Assembly: GCA_051294375.1 (NCBI GenBank)
Contig: CM119265.1
Span: 5,386,355-5,450,354, forward strand
Reading direction: 5' to 3'
DNA: 64,000 nucleotides
From: Paraspadella gotoi
Taxonomy: Eukaryota > Chaetognatha
Positions 1 to 11,988 of the stretch are shown here, piece by piece. How positions within the stretch are numbered: position 1 is the stretch's first letter; every line of letters starts with the position of its first letter. A model generated the notes under the pieces. The model was not told where the DNA came from. It did not search any database and saw only the letters and a program-made list of their open reading frames with translations. A program made the translations under genes and the position numbers.

Positions 1-514
1 ACAATGAAATTAACAAGACGGAACGAAGCACAACGGGAAAATCTGATAATTAAAATGAAAAAAAATTACCTAAAGCGCGGACTTTGTATCACTTGGTAGC
101 GAAAAAAAGTTCAATAAAAAAAAAAAAAAGTCGCGAGAAAATAAACTAAAGACTGGAATCCAAGCAGAGAAAAAAGGAAAAAAAGAAAGAGAGGAAAATG
201 AAAAAAGCGATTGAAAAAGTTTTGGCGAAATGTGACTTCAAGAAATCTCCAGCCGTGTAAGGAATTAGGAGAAATGACGGTTGTCATAGCGAGGCAATTT
301 TATGTGTCAGAGGCAAACGAATGATAAACAAACAAGTGAACAAATGAATAAAGCTTACTAGCACAAAAAAACTTATTTAGAAACTCCGAAAATGAATCGA
401 GAAGCGAGAGTTTCACCGACAACATAATCGGACAACGGAAAAATACAGAGGTTAATCAGCAACTTTGGTAATTTGATAATTATAATGATTCTCTCTCTCT
501 CTCTCTAACTCTCT

Positions 515-549
<35 letters not shown>

Positions 550-568
550 TCTCTCCCCCCGCGCGCAG
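1..568. other. AT-rich non-coding sequence with a CT tract
   Basis: No supported exon. It is AT-rich and ends in a CT microsatellite at about 491-547. This leads into a usable 3' splice site (CAG at 566-568), so at least the right part is probably intron of the following coiled-coil gene. Confidence 0.5.
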
Positions 569-3075
569 CCTGAGCAAGAAGAACCTACAATTAAACCAAA
601 ATCTCCTACTTTGCGTCGCGATGAACGAGGTAAAAGGAGCATTTCAAAACTTTGACGAAGATTTCCGCAGAAAAAAAAGAGCATTCTTCCCCCCTCCTAA
701 TTTCTTAGTGGAAACGAGTTCGGGCAGCAAGACCAACGTGTTCGATCCTCGATCCGAGGATATCGGCGCCCGCCACTCCTCTTCCTCTTCCACCAATAAT
801 TCTAGGATCCAACTGCGGCGCGCCTCCGTCGACTACATCGACAGCGCCGCCGAGATGAATGGCGTTGCCGGCGCCGGAAGTGTTTTGGGATCCAAGGAAG
901 AGTCGGCGCTGTCATGCGACATCTCGGCGCGGTCAGAGGGGAGGTGGGGTCCGGGTTGGGGGCGTTGCGAAAAGTAATATAAACACTTAGTCACAAAGTT
1001 TAGATTGATTAGTATGTAGACGATTAGATCTCACACAGAATTCTTCAACTTTGGTCCACCCCCAGATCTTCCTCCTCCGTCTTTCAGGGTCAAAACGTCA
1101 ACTCCGTCTCGTCACCGACGGCGTCTCCTTTGCCGGAATCCTTGCAGAACTTTCTCGTCAACGACCCTCGACTCGGCGACGTCCTCTGCCGGTCGCGAGA
1201 GGCGGCGTCGTCGAAAGGATCGTCAACGACAACGCTGTCGCCCTTCGCTTCGGCGGTCAAGAGGTAAAAAAAAAAATGTATTAATGTGCCGTCCACATTA
1301 ACATCTTTTAATTTTATTATTTATAAAAACTTGTTTTACTTAGAAATTAGCTTTGGCTCGAAATTAACAAACAGTTGTAACCGAAATTTTTCTACTGTTT
1401 TCTTTTTCACCAAAATTCGTGATCTATATTTACAAAAAACTAAACTGTAACCTTCACAGAGATTTCAGAGTAATGCAATCAGGAAAAGTACAATTCAAAG
1501 TTTTTTCGTTGGTTGGCCAAAGGGTTATCACTTATTTTCCTCATTCAAAGATATTTTGAAACCCGGATGACGGAACATCTTTCGCGCGAGATTCGTCTCA
1601 CGCGAGCGCTTACCAAACAGCGAAAGGACGCGCATGACGAGCTCTTTGGTCTCTTCAACTCCGAGGCTCATTACCTCGAGTACAACAGCATGCCCAAGGT
1701 CTCAATGACTCGAATCACTTTACATTTTTTTTTTTTACATTTGAAGCATGTTGAGAGATTTCTTTCGGGTTAGATTGAATTGTATTACAGCTCGCGAGAG
1801 CTTTGATTGATTGAGTGAATTATGAATCTTTGGCGACCCCAAAGCGGCGGCCAAAGACTGATAACTTTGCTCATAGGAAGTAGCGGCGTTGAAGGAGGCT
1901 TTCGCGGCGGCGACAGCAAACTACGAAGGAAAACCCGAACGGAAGAAGGCCGTCATGGCGCAGTTGTCTGCCATCACGAAGACGGTGGCGTCGAAGAGAA
2001 GGATCGACGACCTTCAGGTTAATCGATCAATGGACGATTGTCAAATGATAGGCAAATGTCAAGTTTTTCTCTCTATATATAGGAGATGAATATTACTGTG
2101 TGGTTTGGTTTTATTGCACTTTTCATTTACGGTTAAACTATAAAAATCAATATAATGTATAATAATATAATCAATGTAACTTTTTTCTTCTTCTAACAAT
2201 GCCTTTATGTGCATGTTGCCTACAAAGTAGGGCATGAACAGAATGCGAATAAGAGTGTAGCTCTCCACAGCTCTGGGGAACTTATTTAGACGTGAGATAG
2301 CATGTAGAGTAGAGTAGAATGACAATTATTGAATGTTGAATCTCATTTAAAGTTGTAATTGTTTTTGTTTTTTAGTAAAGTCATTTCACATAAAAAAGAT
2401 AACAAACAAAAGAAAACTGTTTAAGAAAAATAGAAATTGAACGAAAGAATGAAATTTTGTCATGGCACTCCTCGACTTAGGGCGCGGCCATCATGAAAGC
2501 CTCTGAGATCCATCGCCTCGTCGTCGACGCAGCCGAGTTCCAATTTCTCGTGGAGGAATCGTCACTGGCGCTGGTTAGATTGCTGGAGTCACGGCTGCTG
2601 CAGTCTCTGGAGCGATTAAAGCCGGAAACGCTCGAGGCGCTGGAGCGGGATCCAACGTTCCTTGACAAGAGGTTCCGGCTGCGGTCAAAATCGTCGAAGG
2701 CGAAAGCGGCGACGGCGACGACGACCTCGGAGCTGGAGGCGCTCGAAGTTCGACGTCAAACGGCGATGATGGCGTTCTTGGCCGCGGAACGCGCCTTCGC
2801 CTCTGCGACCAACGAATGCAGCGAACGGATTCACGCCCTCAGGTCGATTCTCTCTGCACAGTGGTTGAATGATCAAAGATTATACAATCTCGGCTTACTG
2901 TTAATTGCATTATTAATGCCATTAATTGTATTAATTTATCAATTAGCTTAACAACTTAATTTGGTTAATCGCTAATCGCTAATCATTTAATTTGATTTAA
3001 TTTCTTATTTATTTTCTTTCTTTCTCTCATGAAGCTATTCATGAAGAAACAGTCTGCGTAAAGTGAAAAAAAAAA

Positions 3076-3114
<39 letters not shown>

Positions 3115-3943
3115 ATGCCGCGAGGGCGACGTTTACGAAAGCTTTCTCCGCGGAGTCTCGTCACGGAATTACGGCGCGGACGAGAAGCCGTCTAAGGTGG
3201 ACGACGGGGAGGTGTGTGTGGGTGGTTGAGTGGACAGTGTTGGTGGTTGAAGTGAGCAAAATTGATTACAAAGAATCTCTACTGTTTTTAAGCCAACCCC
3301 TACCTTTCCCGGAAAGTTTTAGCGGTTAGTGCATCATCTAATTAACTTTCTAGGGCATGAAGTCCCTCTATTACAGAACCCTTTTTTTTTAAATATTTTT
3401 TAGGAACTAAATTTTGATTAAAAGAGTCCCTATAATGTTCCCCGCACAGAGACAAGGATGGAAAAAATTGTTTCGGCAATGTGGGGCTCTCCCACACTGA
3501 CTCCCTCTCAAAAAAAAGTTGTTATGAAAATAGCAAAAAGCCTGGATTGCCCCTTCCCGATTGGTAAAGAGCTGGAGATCGCAGAATGTTTATCGGTCTT
3601 ATATCAGGAAAAATTCGTGGAGCAGCTACGCATCCTCCGCCGACGCAGTGTCATGATGTGCTGCAACGAACACATCGGAGAATACCCGCGGACGGCCTCG
3701 CTCCTTTCCGAGATGCAGACGCACCTCAATCAGCTTCGCCTCTGCCGCGGGTCGCAGTCCGCGAGGGTGGCTTCCTTGAAGGAGGAGTTGACGGAAGAGT
3801 TGGAAGCGGAGCCAGAGGCGGATGCGCTTGAGGATTGTCGTAGTCTCGGGAAGCGACTCCTTTTCTTTTACGACGAAGTGGCGAACGGAGTTACTTGGAG
3901 GGAAGTCTTCGTTGGAGCGTCGAAGGCGCCTTACTTTTGGTAA
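569..3943 (+). CDS. Coiled-coil protein of unknown function, 5' partial
   Basis: Multi-exon gene. Supported exons are 569-629, 709 to about 943, 1088-1263, 1551-1698, 1877-2017, 2481-2842, 3115-3221 and 3450-3943 (stop). Phases agree at every junction except the one after the second exon, where no donor gives the needed phase; a missed exon or a base error is likely. The N-terminal part is Ser/Thr/Arg-rich and looks disordered. Exons 1551-2842 encode long amphipathic helices rich in Leu, Glu, Lys, Arg and Ala, typical of coiled coils. The last exon adds another helical region with a C-terminal motif around EDCRSLGKRLLFF. There is no signal peptide or membrane segment, so it is probably cytoplasmic, perhaps a scaffold. 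The C-terminal helix and domain order recall DISC1, but that is a weak impression. The start codon is not identified, because the first supported exon begins at an acceptor. Confidence 0.65.
3080..3113. repeat. (CT)n microsatellite forming a polypyrimidine tract
   Basis: An uninterrupted CT run ends directly in the TCAG acceptor of the exon beginning at 3115, so the microsatellite serves as the polypyrimidine tract of that 3' splice site. Confidence 0.85.
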
Positions 3944-4113
3944 GGAGTAGAGCTGTAGTGAGAGGAATAGAATTGAATCATTGTATGTGAATGAAAATAA
4001 AAATAAGCATTGGTAATTTAAATAAACCATTAAGTTCGTAGGGACCATTTTATTCCCGATTATAGTCACCATGTCACGAAATATTACGGCTTAATGATGG
4101 TATCGATCGATGT

Positions 4114-4302
4114 ATGTTATCGTTCGACCCAACCGCCCACTCCACCCTCACGACTCCTTTTCGTCCTTCAACCAGCGGAAAGACGGACGATGTGGACGTC
4201 GCCTTGACGATCATCTTCAGTTTCCCCGGGACTGCGGAGATAAAGAAAGACTTCGAATTTCGCGGATCCGATTGGATCTACAAAATCGGCGCCGAGTTTT
4301 GA
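4114..4302 (+). CDS. Possible small hypothetical protein (62 aa)
   Basis: A short open frame from ATG to TGA with non-biased composition and a beta-rich centre (around DVALTIIFSFPG). It lies 170 bases after the stop of the coiled-coil gene and beyond its likely polyadenylation region (AATAAA-like motifs near 3995-4025). No splice partner could be joined: the following TTTTAG acceptor at about 4334 has no matching donor. It could be a real small gene, one exon of an unrecognised gene, or chance. The opposite-strand frame is a shadow. Confidence 0.25.
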   Translation: MLSFDPTAHSTLTTPFRPSTSGKTDDVDVALTIIFSFPGTAEIKKDFEFRGSDWIYKIGAEF

Positions 4303-6333
4303 AATCCGTTTTTTTTTGTTTTGTTTTTTTTTAGGGGGGTCCAAAGGATATCGAGAGTGGGCGGCGTTCTCGTGTTGGCTTCGCGGCAAGGACGGATCTT
4401 GGCAACCCCGTGGGTTTTTTACTCTTTTTGTAGATTTCTTCTTGTATCGTAGTGAATAATTCGTGATTCGAGTGTACTGTTTCTTTGTATAGTGTTTTTG
4501 ATATCGATAAAGTTTCTACGAAGTTGTTTTTAAGTCTAATCTTTGTTAATTTAGGAACATATTTTTTTCTATAAGTTAACTGTTAGATTTGAAACTATGG
4601 AATGCATTTATATATAATAGTCGTTAGTAGATAGGAATTTCATAGTTCATATAGAATTCTACGCTCCATATTTAAATAATTAACTGTCATCATCTTTCAT
4701 TTACCAAACTTTTTTTTTAATAGCGAAATCCAATTTTAGTTTACATTAACACTCATAATATTTACAAACGCAAAATTACTTTACAAAACTTTACATCACA
4801 CCTCTTGAGAGAGATTAGAATAAAAAAAAACAAAAAAACAGACGTGCAAATTACCAAATTACCGCGAAAATAACCATTTCATTGGCTTCGGTCGTCAGCT
4901 ACCAACGCGGAATTAAAAGAAAATCGATTTAATCTAGAAAACGACAGAAGCCAAAGAAATCCTTTAACCTCCCAATGGGCCAATCTTTTTAATCCGACAG
5001 CTTCCTTTTTTTTATTTTTTAAACCCCTGCTTCTCCGCCCTTCTTCACCTTTAGTCTCCCTCCCCCCCCGCTTCCACCTCCAAGGCTCTCAACGAATTCG
5101 TTCATTATCGATATTTATTCCTCTGGCTTCCTTTTTTTTTTGACTCTGCAAAGTCGACTCCTCTCTTTCCATAGTTTCCTTTTTTTTCCTTTCTTTTTCT
5201 CCCTATTTCTTCCCCTTGCCGCTTTTCTGATTTCTCTTTTTTTGAAATATCCCATTTTTTTCTTTCTTTTCCTCCCTATTTCTTCCCTTGCCGCTTTTCT
5301 GATTTTTGTTTTTTTGAAAATATCCCATTTTTTTCCTTTCTTTTCCTCCCTATTTCTTCCCCTTGCCGCTTTTTCTGATTTTCTCTTTTTTTTTGAAATA
5401 TCCTTTTTTTTCCCTTTATTGTTCCCTATTCTTCCCCTTGCCGCTTTTTCTGATTTCTTCTTTTTTGAAATATCCCATTTTTTCTTTCTTTTTTCTCGCC
5501 TATTTCTTCTCTTGCCGTTTTTCTGATTTTCTCTTTTTTTTTGAAATATCCCTTTTTTCCCTTTCCTTTTCTCCCTATTTATCTCCCCTTGCCGCTTTTC
5601 TGATTTCTCCTTTTTTGAAATATCCCTTATTTTTTTTCCCTTTCTTTCTCCCTTCTAGCTTCACCTTATTCATATTCTCTTCTTTCTTCCCTCAGATCCT
5701 TTTTTTTACCGACGGATATTTTTTTTTTCTTCCTCCTTTTTTTTTTCTCTTCGTGAACGCGGGTTCCTTTCCTCCGTCGCGCATAGTGATTCGCGATTTT
5801 GCACTTCTATGGCTGCCAACCGGTTCACTTTTTCCGCGGGTTCACTTCAACAGTTTCTTCTAAGATGCTTCCATTTTTAAAACTTGTCTTTCAGAAACTT
5901 TAATTTTTTTTCTCTATCGAATTTTTAACGAGGGAGTCATTTAGTTTTTTTTCCGCTTCATAAAGAATATTTATTTTGAGTACACTTGAAGTTTTTTTGT
6001 CAGATTCAAAAGTTTAACGATTGAATGCATTCTCAATACTAGAATTTTGGCAAAAATGAACGTAGGAAGCTTTCATTTTTTTCCTATCAATAATGAATCA
6101 ATTAATCAATCAATTTATATTATAAAAGATTAATAAATACTTTTTGATAATTATATAAAATATAAATGTTATTTTTTTTTCTGTACATGATTATTTTTTC
6201 ACCCACTCCTTTCTTCCTTTCTGACTATTCCCGGTTTTTATCTTTATCCACCCTATCCGTATCTCCGTTTATTTATATCTTCAATCAATCACTCAATTCT
6301 CCATCGTTTCATCTCCGACCTCCTTCCACTTCT
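4303..6333. other. Gene-free region, T-rich
   Basis: Two kilobases with no credible exon. It is dominated by long T runs and the pyrimidine-rich minisatellite described separately. Open frames across 5140-5860 read as runs of Phe, Leu and Ser that come only from the T/C-rich repeat. Confidence 0.6.
5190..5640. repeat. 75-bp pyrimidine-rich minisatellite, six copies
   Basis: The core CTTGCCGCTTTT(T)CTGATT recurs at 5215, 5287, 5362, 5437, 5511 and 5588. Spacings are 72, 75, 75, 74 and 77 bases. Each unit continues with T-rich sequence, GAAATATCCC and CCCTATTTCTTC. Copies differ mainly by T-run length, which fits slippage or sequencing error. Confidence 0.9.
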
Positions 6334-7280
6334 CTACTTCCACTGCCTCTCCCCAGTTTCCGTGTTCCAGGGGCTCCAGGCGTCGGGGTCCTCGTCGCAG
6401 TTCATGATTCCGCCGAATTCGTCTCTGAAGACGGGTTTGCACGAATCGCAAGGGTCCAGTCTGAAAAGGGGGGGAAAGTGGGGGGTGGGCAAATCTGTAA
6501 TTCGGTGAATAGTTCAAATAATACGTAATGTTTTTTTTTTTAATTATTTACGTGTTTATTTATATATATTGAATATATTTCAATGTTAAATAACATATTG
6601 AACAATAGTTTAATTGAGAAATTAATTTCTCAAATTTTTTAAAATTGTTTTAATTTTTTTAATTTTTTTAGTTTTTTAATTTTCTTTATATTTTTTTTTA
6701 CATATTTCCTTTTTCTTTTTATTCAGTTTCTCACTTATAAACTCTGAAGTAAAATATGACGTGAAGGTTTCAAAAATGGAAGTAAAAGAAGAAAAAGAAA
6801 AAAGGGAAAAAAAAGAAGAAAAATTAATTTTAAATAAAAAAGTATTATCTCCCAATGAATTTCTCGTATTGCGAGAAACGTTACGATTTAAGCAACCATC
6901 GCTGAAGCAAAAAAAAAAGACGTACTGTAAAAAAAAAAAAAAAATTACTATAAAAAAAGGGAAAAAAGGCAAGGTCCTCCTTCCCCGCTTTCGTTGCTCA
7001 TTTAGAATTCAAGTTAATGACTCGAAATGATGCCCGAGGAGAGGGGGGGGTTTGGAGGCGGAAGTTTATGGAGTTTTACGGTGGGAGACGAGAGAGAGAG
7101 AGAGAGAAAGAGAGAGTACAACCAGGTTGAGAGAGAGAGAGAGAGAAAGAAAAAANNNNNNNNNNNNNNNNNNNNNNNNNNNNNNNNNNNNNNNNNNNNN
7201 NNNNNNNNNNNNNNNNNNNNNNNNNNNNNNNNNNNNNNNNNNNNNNNNNNNNNNNNNNNNNNNNNNNNNNNNNNNNNNNN

Positions 7281-7311
<31 letters not shown>

Positions 7312-8188
7312 ACTTAGAAAGAGAGGGAGATGCCTTTTTTAAGTAAAGGCGGGAAAACGGAAAGAGAGCGACTCCGCCCCGGTAATGTAACGCGGCATTC
7401 ACCTCAGGAAAATGGAAAACTATTTAAAAATATATTTAAAAAAAAGTTTTCACGGCCGCTATGTAAAACAGTAGTTGGAAGGGAGGGAAGTAAGATGGAA
7501 TGTCGAAGGACGAGGAGGGAAATCAAAAGTCGGACGATTAAGGAAGACGATTAACGCGGAATGGATGCAAAAATTATGGTGACGATTAAGGAAGACGATT
7601 AACGCGGAATGGATGCAAAAATTATGGTGACGATACTCGAATAAAAATATACAAGAAAAAGGAATCCAAGTTATTTGAAATTGTAGCTTATTTAACTTTT
7701 TTTTTTTTTTGACTAAATTAAATTTTGCTTCCTCTGGTTCGTGAATCTCTTTGCGTGCGACTGACTTGCATGGCGCCGAGAAAGCTTTAACGTTGTTGCA
7801 GCTTCGAATATCCTCGGGAGTGCATGAGGGACACTTGCGCATCGCCCGCCCTTCGCACATCTCGAAATCCTCTGAGGAGAGAAAATGCGTCGAATGAAAA
7901 CAAAATAGAGAATCGTACGTCGGTGGTCTACCACAGTTACAGCTACAGCTACGGCTTCTTTTCAATGCTTGGAATTTCAAAAATCTAAGCGCTGAAATGA
8001 AATAATTGAAAAATTATTAACGACTTATTTGAAATAAGGAGAAAAAAAATAAAGATATTAAAAACGTCACCTCTGTTTCCCATTTCGAACCAGCACATCG
8101 TGCAGACAACGAGTAAAATGGCGACGACCGCGAGACAACTTCGCATCCATTTCCTTTTCGGTTTCGCGATCCTACGAAATTCTATCAT
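6334..8188 (-). CDS. Small cysteine-rich type II membrane protein (about 156 aa)
   Basis: Three exons on the minus strand: 8188-8071 (start MIEFRRIAK), 7991-7766 and 6460-6334 (stop TAG at 6336-6334). All joins agree in phase (1, then 2) with donors GTGACG and GTCAGT. Residues 1-14 are basic, followed by a ~20-residue hydrophobic stretch (CLAVVAILLVVCTMCWF) with no cleavage-like site, so a type II signal anchor is inferred. The ectodomain is short and rich in Cys pairs (CSCNC, CPSC, CDSC) and ends in an acidic, Trp-containing tail (DPDAWSPW). I recognise no family. The second intron (~1.3 kb) holds the 125-N gap at 7156-7280. The gene is head-to-head with the EGF-type membrane protein starting at 8852, 664 bp away. 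An upstream exon could exist, because an acceptor lies at 8172-8173. Confidence 0.55.
7092..7309. repeat. (GA)n microsatellite with a 125-base assembly gap
   Basis: GA repeats flank N at 7156-7280. The gap probably reflects an unresolved GA run inside an intron of the minus-strand gene. Confidence 0.9.
7535..7630. repeat. Direct duplication, 48 bp x 2
   Basis: The 48-base unit starting CGATTAAGGAAGACGATTAA occurs twice in perfect tandem (7535-7582 and 7583-7630). It sits in the long intron of the minus-strand cysteine-rich gene. Opposite-strand open reading through it repeats a peptide but is not supported as coding. Confidence 0.9.
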
Positions 8189-8851
8189 TTTTTTCCCCCG
8201 TTTGTTTGTTTCCAAGTTGTGTATTTTTTTAAGGGTACAAAAACAAACCAAATCCGTATTTTCTTCTCTCGCATTGGACGAGGTTTTTGTAAATCGAAAA
8301 AAATAAAAGTGTTTTGTCGGTTAATTATGGCAGGAAGTGAAACAATTAGGTCTCATTTGCCGTTTTTCTTCAGGATCGCTTAAAAGGCCTCGTCCGAGCC
8401 TAGTTTAGGCTTTCCTTCGAAATAAAATCGAAAATGGAGAATTGGAAAACGATTCGATGATCGTTAATCTAAGAATTATGTATATGATACAAACTTTGAG
8501 GTTTCACGAGATTTCTTACGGTATTTGGCAGGAAATGAAAGTAAATATTATTCAAATGCGTGGGTAAAATGTAAAAATTCGAAATGCATAATCCTGAATA
8601 AAATTTAAGTAAGGATACAAAAATAATCGACGTCATCCTTAACAAAAAAACTCATTGGCATTCTTCTGAGAGAGAGAGAATGGGGAGGGGAGAAAATGAA
8701 AGAGAGAGAGAGNNNNNNNNNNAGAGAGAGAGAGAGAAAAAAGTGCCATCCTTTGAATATTCGTATTTCGATGTCGTTCTTTCTCTCCATTGCGAAGTTG
8801 ACCGGAGTTACGCCATCTTAATTATAACCTCATTCATACCCGATATATGAA
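8189..8851. promoter_or_regulatory. Divergent intergenic region between two type II membrane protein genes
   Basis: It separates two divergently transcribed genes and so probably holds both promoters. It contains a GA microsatellite (about 8670-8738) broken by a 10-N gap at 8713-8722. No TATA box or defined operator could be assigned. Confidence 0.4.
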
Positions 8852-11800
8852 ATGAAGGCACGACAGGCCTCGAACCCGACCTCCCGCACCAGCACCAATA
8901 TACGCAGCGTACGTCGTCCGTCCCCCAGTCGCGCAAGCAGGGCCTCAAGACAACCGTCGATACGCTTCTCTACGGACACGGGAAGGACTCCGGCGCCGGC
9001 GCCGGCGCCGGCCTCTGAAAATGTTCAGCAAGATAATGTGGTTAGTAAGTATTATTTATTTTATTAAATTTATCAATACCAAATACCAAAAAATGTAAAC
9101 GTTTTGCTGCAAATTTAGTATATGTGAGCTTTTGATATTAATGTAAATTGTAAAAAGCCTATATTTCTTCAATGATACGTGTTTAAATGAACAGGAAACA
9201 CCGAAATCCAAGAATTGCGTTGACAACCTCTCCTTAGAACGTCATTTCGCCTTCATGGCTTCTTGGGCTGTTTTCCTCGCCATAATCCTCGCTTGTTCAA
9301 TCGTTGCTCCTCTGTTTTTGCTTAACTTTTTCTTCGAAAGTGAGGGACGTCTGGCGGAAATTAAAAGGAATCAAAAAATGAATGAACAGTGGAGCATGGA
9401 AACGATGTGGACACCCTGTGATGAAGAGACGAACGAGAATAGGGCGAGGTAAGATATAATGTACCAATTTCATATAAAAAATATTCGAAAGACGCATCTA
9501 GGAAATACGTTAAAAAGGTTAATGATTCGAAATAAAAACTCAAGAGAAACATATAAAACTCCAATAAACCCTATTCTAATTCTAATAAAATCCTATTCTC
9601 GAAGTTTCGACCCAAAATTCGTCATTTATCAATGACCATTTTTACCCTATTTCACACCTCATTAACCAAGGTGTCACTACCGGGGCGTCTGCCTCAAAAA
9701 TTCCCTCACCGGTCAGAAAAAGTGCGATTGCGATTCTGGCGCCCATGGTCCGCGCTGCGAGAAGGGAAAGGAGCCGGGAGCGTGCAGCGTCGGCCACGAT
9801 CATTGCGTCAACGGCGGCGTCTGTCGAGAGGGCGTTGGAAATTATTTATTCTGCGAGTGTCCGTTGGGATTCGAAGGGAGAAAGTGCGAAAAAAAAGTGA
9901 ATTATACTAGTTTAAACTATACATATAATCGTTTGTATTTTTTTTTTTTTTTTAGTCGGATCTGCCCGTCGGTCCCACCCCTAAATCTTGTCGGTAAATC
10001 ATTTTTATCACAACAGAACATCATGTTATGCTAACTGCTAAATTAAGCAAAAAAAAACGATGTTCGTCCGTCCGTCCGTCCGNNNNNNNNNNCGTCCGTC
10101 CGTCCGTCCGTCCGTCCGTCCGTCCCCCTTAGCCAAAAAACTCCAATTACTCGTGATTGGATGATTGGATAGGAATTAAATTTTGTGTGTGGGTAGGAAA
10201 GTTTGTGATTGAGCTGGATATAAAGTTTCGATGGAATCGTGCGAGTGGAAATGAGTTTAAATGGAAAAAACATAAGTCACATTAACTTAAATATTTTTAT
10301 TAATTTTAACCCATAATTACTTAATTTAATCATAATTGGATAGATAGATTGAGATTAAATTTTGTGTTAGGGTAGGAAAGTGTGTGATAAAGTTGGATAT
10401 AAAGTTTAGATGGAATCGTGCTAGTGGAAATGAGTTTAAATGGAAAAACCAAAAGTCACTTTTATTTGATAATAATAATTTTTAATAATAATAAAATAAT
10501 TTTTCATAATTTTAATCCATAATTAGTCGATTTATTCATAATTGGATAAGATAAAATTTTGTGTGTGGGTAAGAAAGTGTGTGATTGATCGAGGAGTGGA
10601 AATGAGTTTGCATGGAAAAAACCAAAGTCAAGTCGACTTGAATTTTTATTATTTATGCTTACTCATGAATGTTTTAATTAATTAATTAATTAATTAATAA
10701 ATTAAGTGAAAAAATGATGCAATTTGAAAAAATGAAGCAAGTTAAAAAAGTTATGGATATTTAAAAAAAACGATGCAAATTGAAAGTTTGTTGCAAGCTG
10801 AAAGAATGATGCAAGTTGAAAGAATGATGCAAGTTGAAAGAATGATACAAGTTTAAAAAATGTTACAAGTTGAAAAAATGATGCAAGTTGAAAAAATGAT
10901 GCGAGTTGAAAAAATGATGCAAATTTGCAAAATAATGCGAGTTAAAAAAAACTATGCGAGTTAAAAAATGATGAGGGTTGAAAAAATGATGCGTTGAAAA
11001 AAACGATGCAAGTAAAAAAAAAAAGTTAAAAAAATTATTTGTACTTTATTTGTAATTATTTCTTCTATAGTAATTATTTATTTATTTATCTATTTATTTA
11101 TTTAGCTGATTACCGCTTAATTATCGTGGGCAGATCCGACATTGTTTGCTCAAACTTGTTTTTTTATTCGCGAAATTAAACGTCAGAACCGGAAAAAAAA
11201 ATTTAAAAAATGGTCAAAAAGCCATTAACGATATTTGACGCAAATTTTGTTTACTAGTTGACGCCGTGTAGTCCCAACCCGTGTGAAAACGGCGGAACGT
11301 GTCACGATAGGAAATGGACGTTCACTTGCGAATGCCCCATTGACAAGGGTGAGAGACAGAGAGAGCAGTATCACGAGAACTGTGAAAACAGATGAGATCG
11401 AGTTGTCATGGAGCAATGAAAGAGAAAGAGATATATATATATATATAATTATATATATATTTACATACTCTGATCATTATCTTCGAAGTTAATAACTCTC
11501 ATATCCGCCACGCCTTTTGATCATCCACAGCCGGTGCGCACTGCGAACGCAACTCAACCCTTTGCCCCACTGAAGGGGATCTCCCCAATGCCTGCGCCCA
11601 CAATGCCAATTGTACCAACATCCTCGGCGGCCTTACCTTAACCTGCTCTGGATGCAGGGAAAAGTCGGGTAATAACTTATAGAAAACTAATTTTTATTTC
11701 TCTTTAACTACTTTTACGAATAAGAGGTGATTCTTGAGCTCCGCGACTAACGTACAATAAAATCACTGATTTCTGTCTCTTCATACACCCCCCCCCCTGG

Positions 11801-11988
11801 GCCCTTCCCCACCCCAACTCTCTTTCTTACGCATCTCCACAGACGAGCTTTGCGCCGAAAGCATCGCTTACCTCAACAGCTCTCAATGCAATCAGAAAAC
11901 CGAACTCCTTTATCTTTTCGGTTCCAACGAGGCTGACGACGGCAGATGCTTCAAGAAGAACATCAAACTTTTGATCGGCGAAAAATAG
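8852..11988 (+). CDS. Type II membrane protein with EGF-like repeats (about 347 aa)
   Basis: Six exons with fully consistent phases: 8852-9040, 9195-9448, 9671-9896, 11258-11348, 11531-11668 and 11843-11988 (TAG). Residues 1-63 are Ser/Arg-rich with an APAPAPAPAS run. After a short acidic region comes a strong hydrophobic anchor of ~22 residues (WAVFLAIILACSIVAPLFLL), so the C-terminal part should be extracellular. Exon 3 encodes two EGF-like modules with CDCDSGAHGPRC and CECPLGFEGRKC endings. Exon 4 starts a third (CENGGTC, then CECP). Exons 5-6 are cysteine-rich with NCT and NSS glycosylation sequons and end GEK. The role is probably adhesion or ligand presentation; no orthologue is recognised. 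Exon 3 to exon 4 spans 1.36 kb full of tandem repeats. A possible extra exon at 9956-9993 breaks the phase and was left out. AATAAA lies about 50 bases after the stop. Confidence 0.8.
10063..10130. repeat. (CGTC)n microsatellite with a 10-N gap
   Basis: Tetranucleotide GTCC/CGTC repeats surround N at 10083-10092, inside an intron of the EGF-type gene. Confidence 0.9.
10140..10640. repeat. Three imperfect copies of a ~190-bp intronic repeat
   Basis: The block ATTAAATTTTGTGTNNGGGTAGGAAAG...TGGATATAAAGTTTNGATGGAATCGTG...GTGGAAATGAGTTTAAATGG occurs at about 10170-10270, 10355-10455 and, shortened, 10553-10625. The copies are spaced ~185-195 bases apart and separated by AT-rich filler. Confidence 0.75.
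10715..11030. repeat. ~18-bp tandem repeat (ATGATGCAAGTTGAAAAA)
   Basis: More than twelve degenerate copies of ATGATGCAAGTTGAAA(A)A follow each other, with variants GAAAG and GCGAG. The array lies in the same intron as the CGTC and ~190-bp repeats. Confidence 0.85.

Noticed and set aside
5140-5863. Long overlapping open frames rich in Phe, Leu and Ser
   Set aside because: They are translations of the T/C-rich minisatellite and T runs, with no start context, domain or splice support.
7779-7900. A 47-base GT...AG segment (about 7871-7917) as an extra intron in the small cysteine-rich gene
   Set aside because: Its removal breaks the frame, while reading straight through keeps a Cys-rich frame.
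9956-9993. Possible short exon of the EGF-type membrane protein
   Set aside because: It has splice-like ends but changes the phase; skipping it joins exon 3 to exon 4 perfectly.
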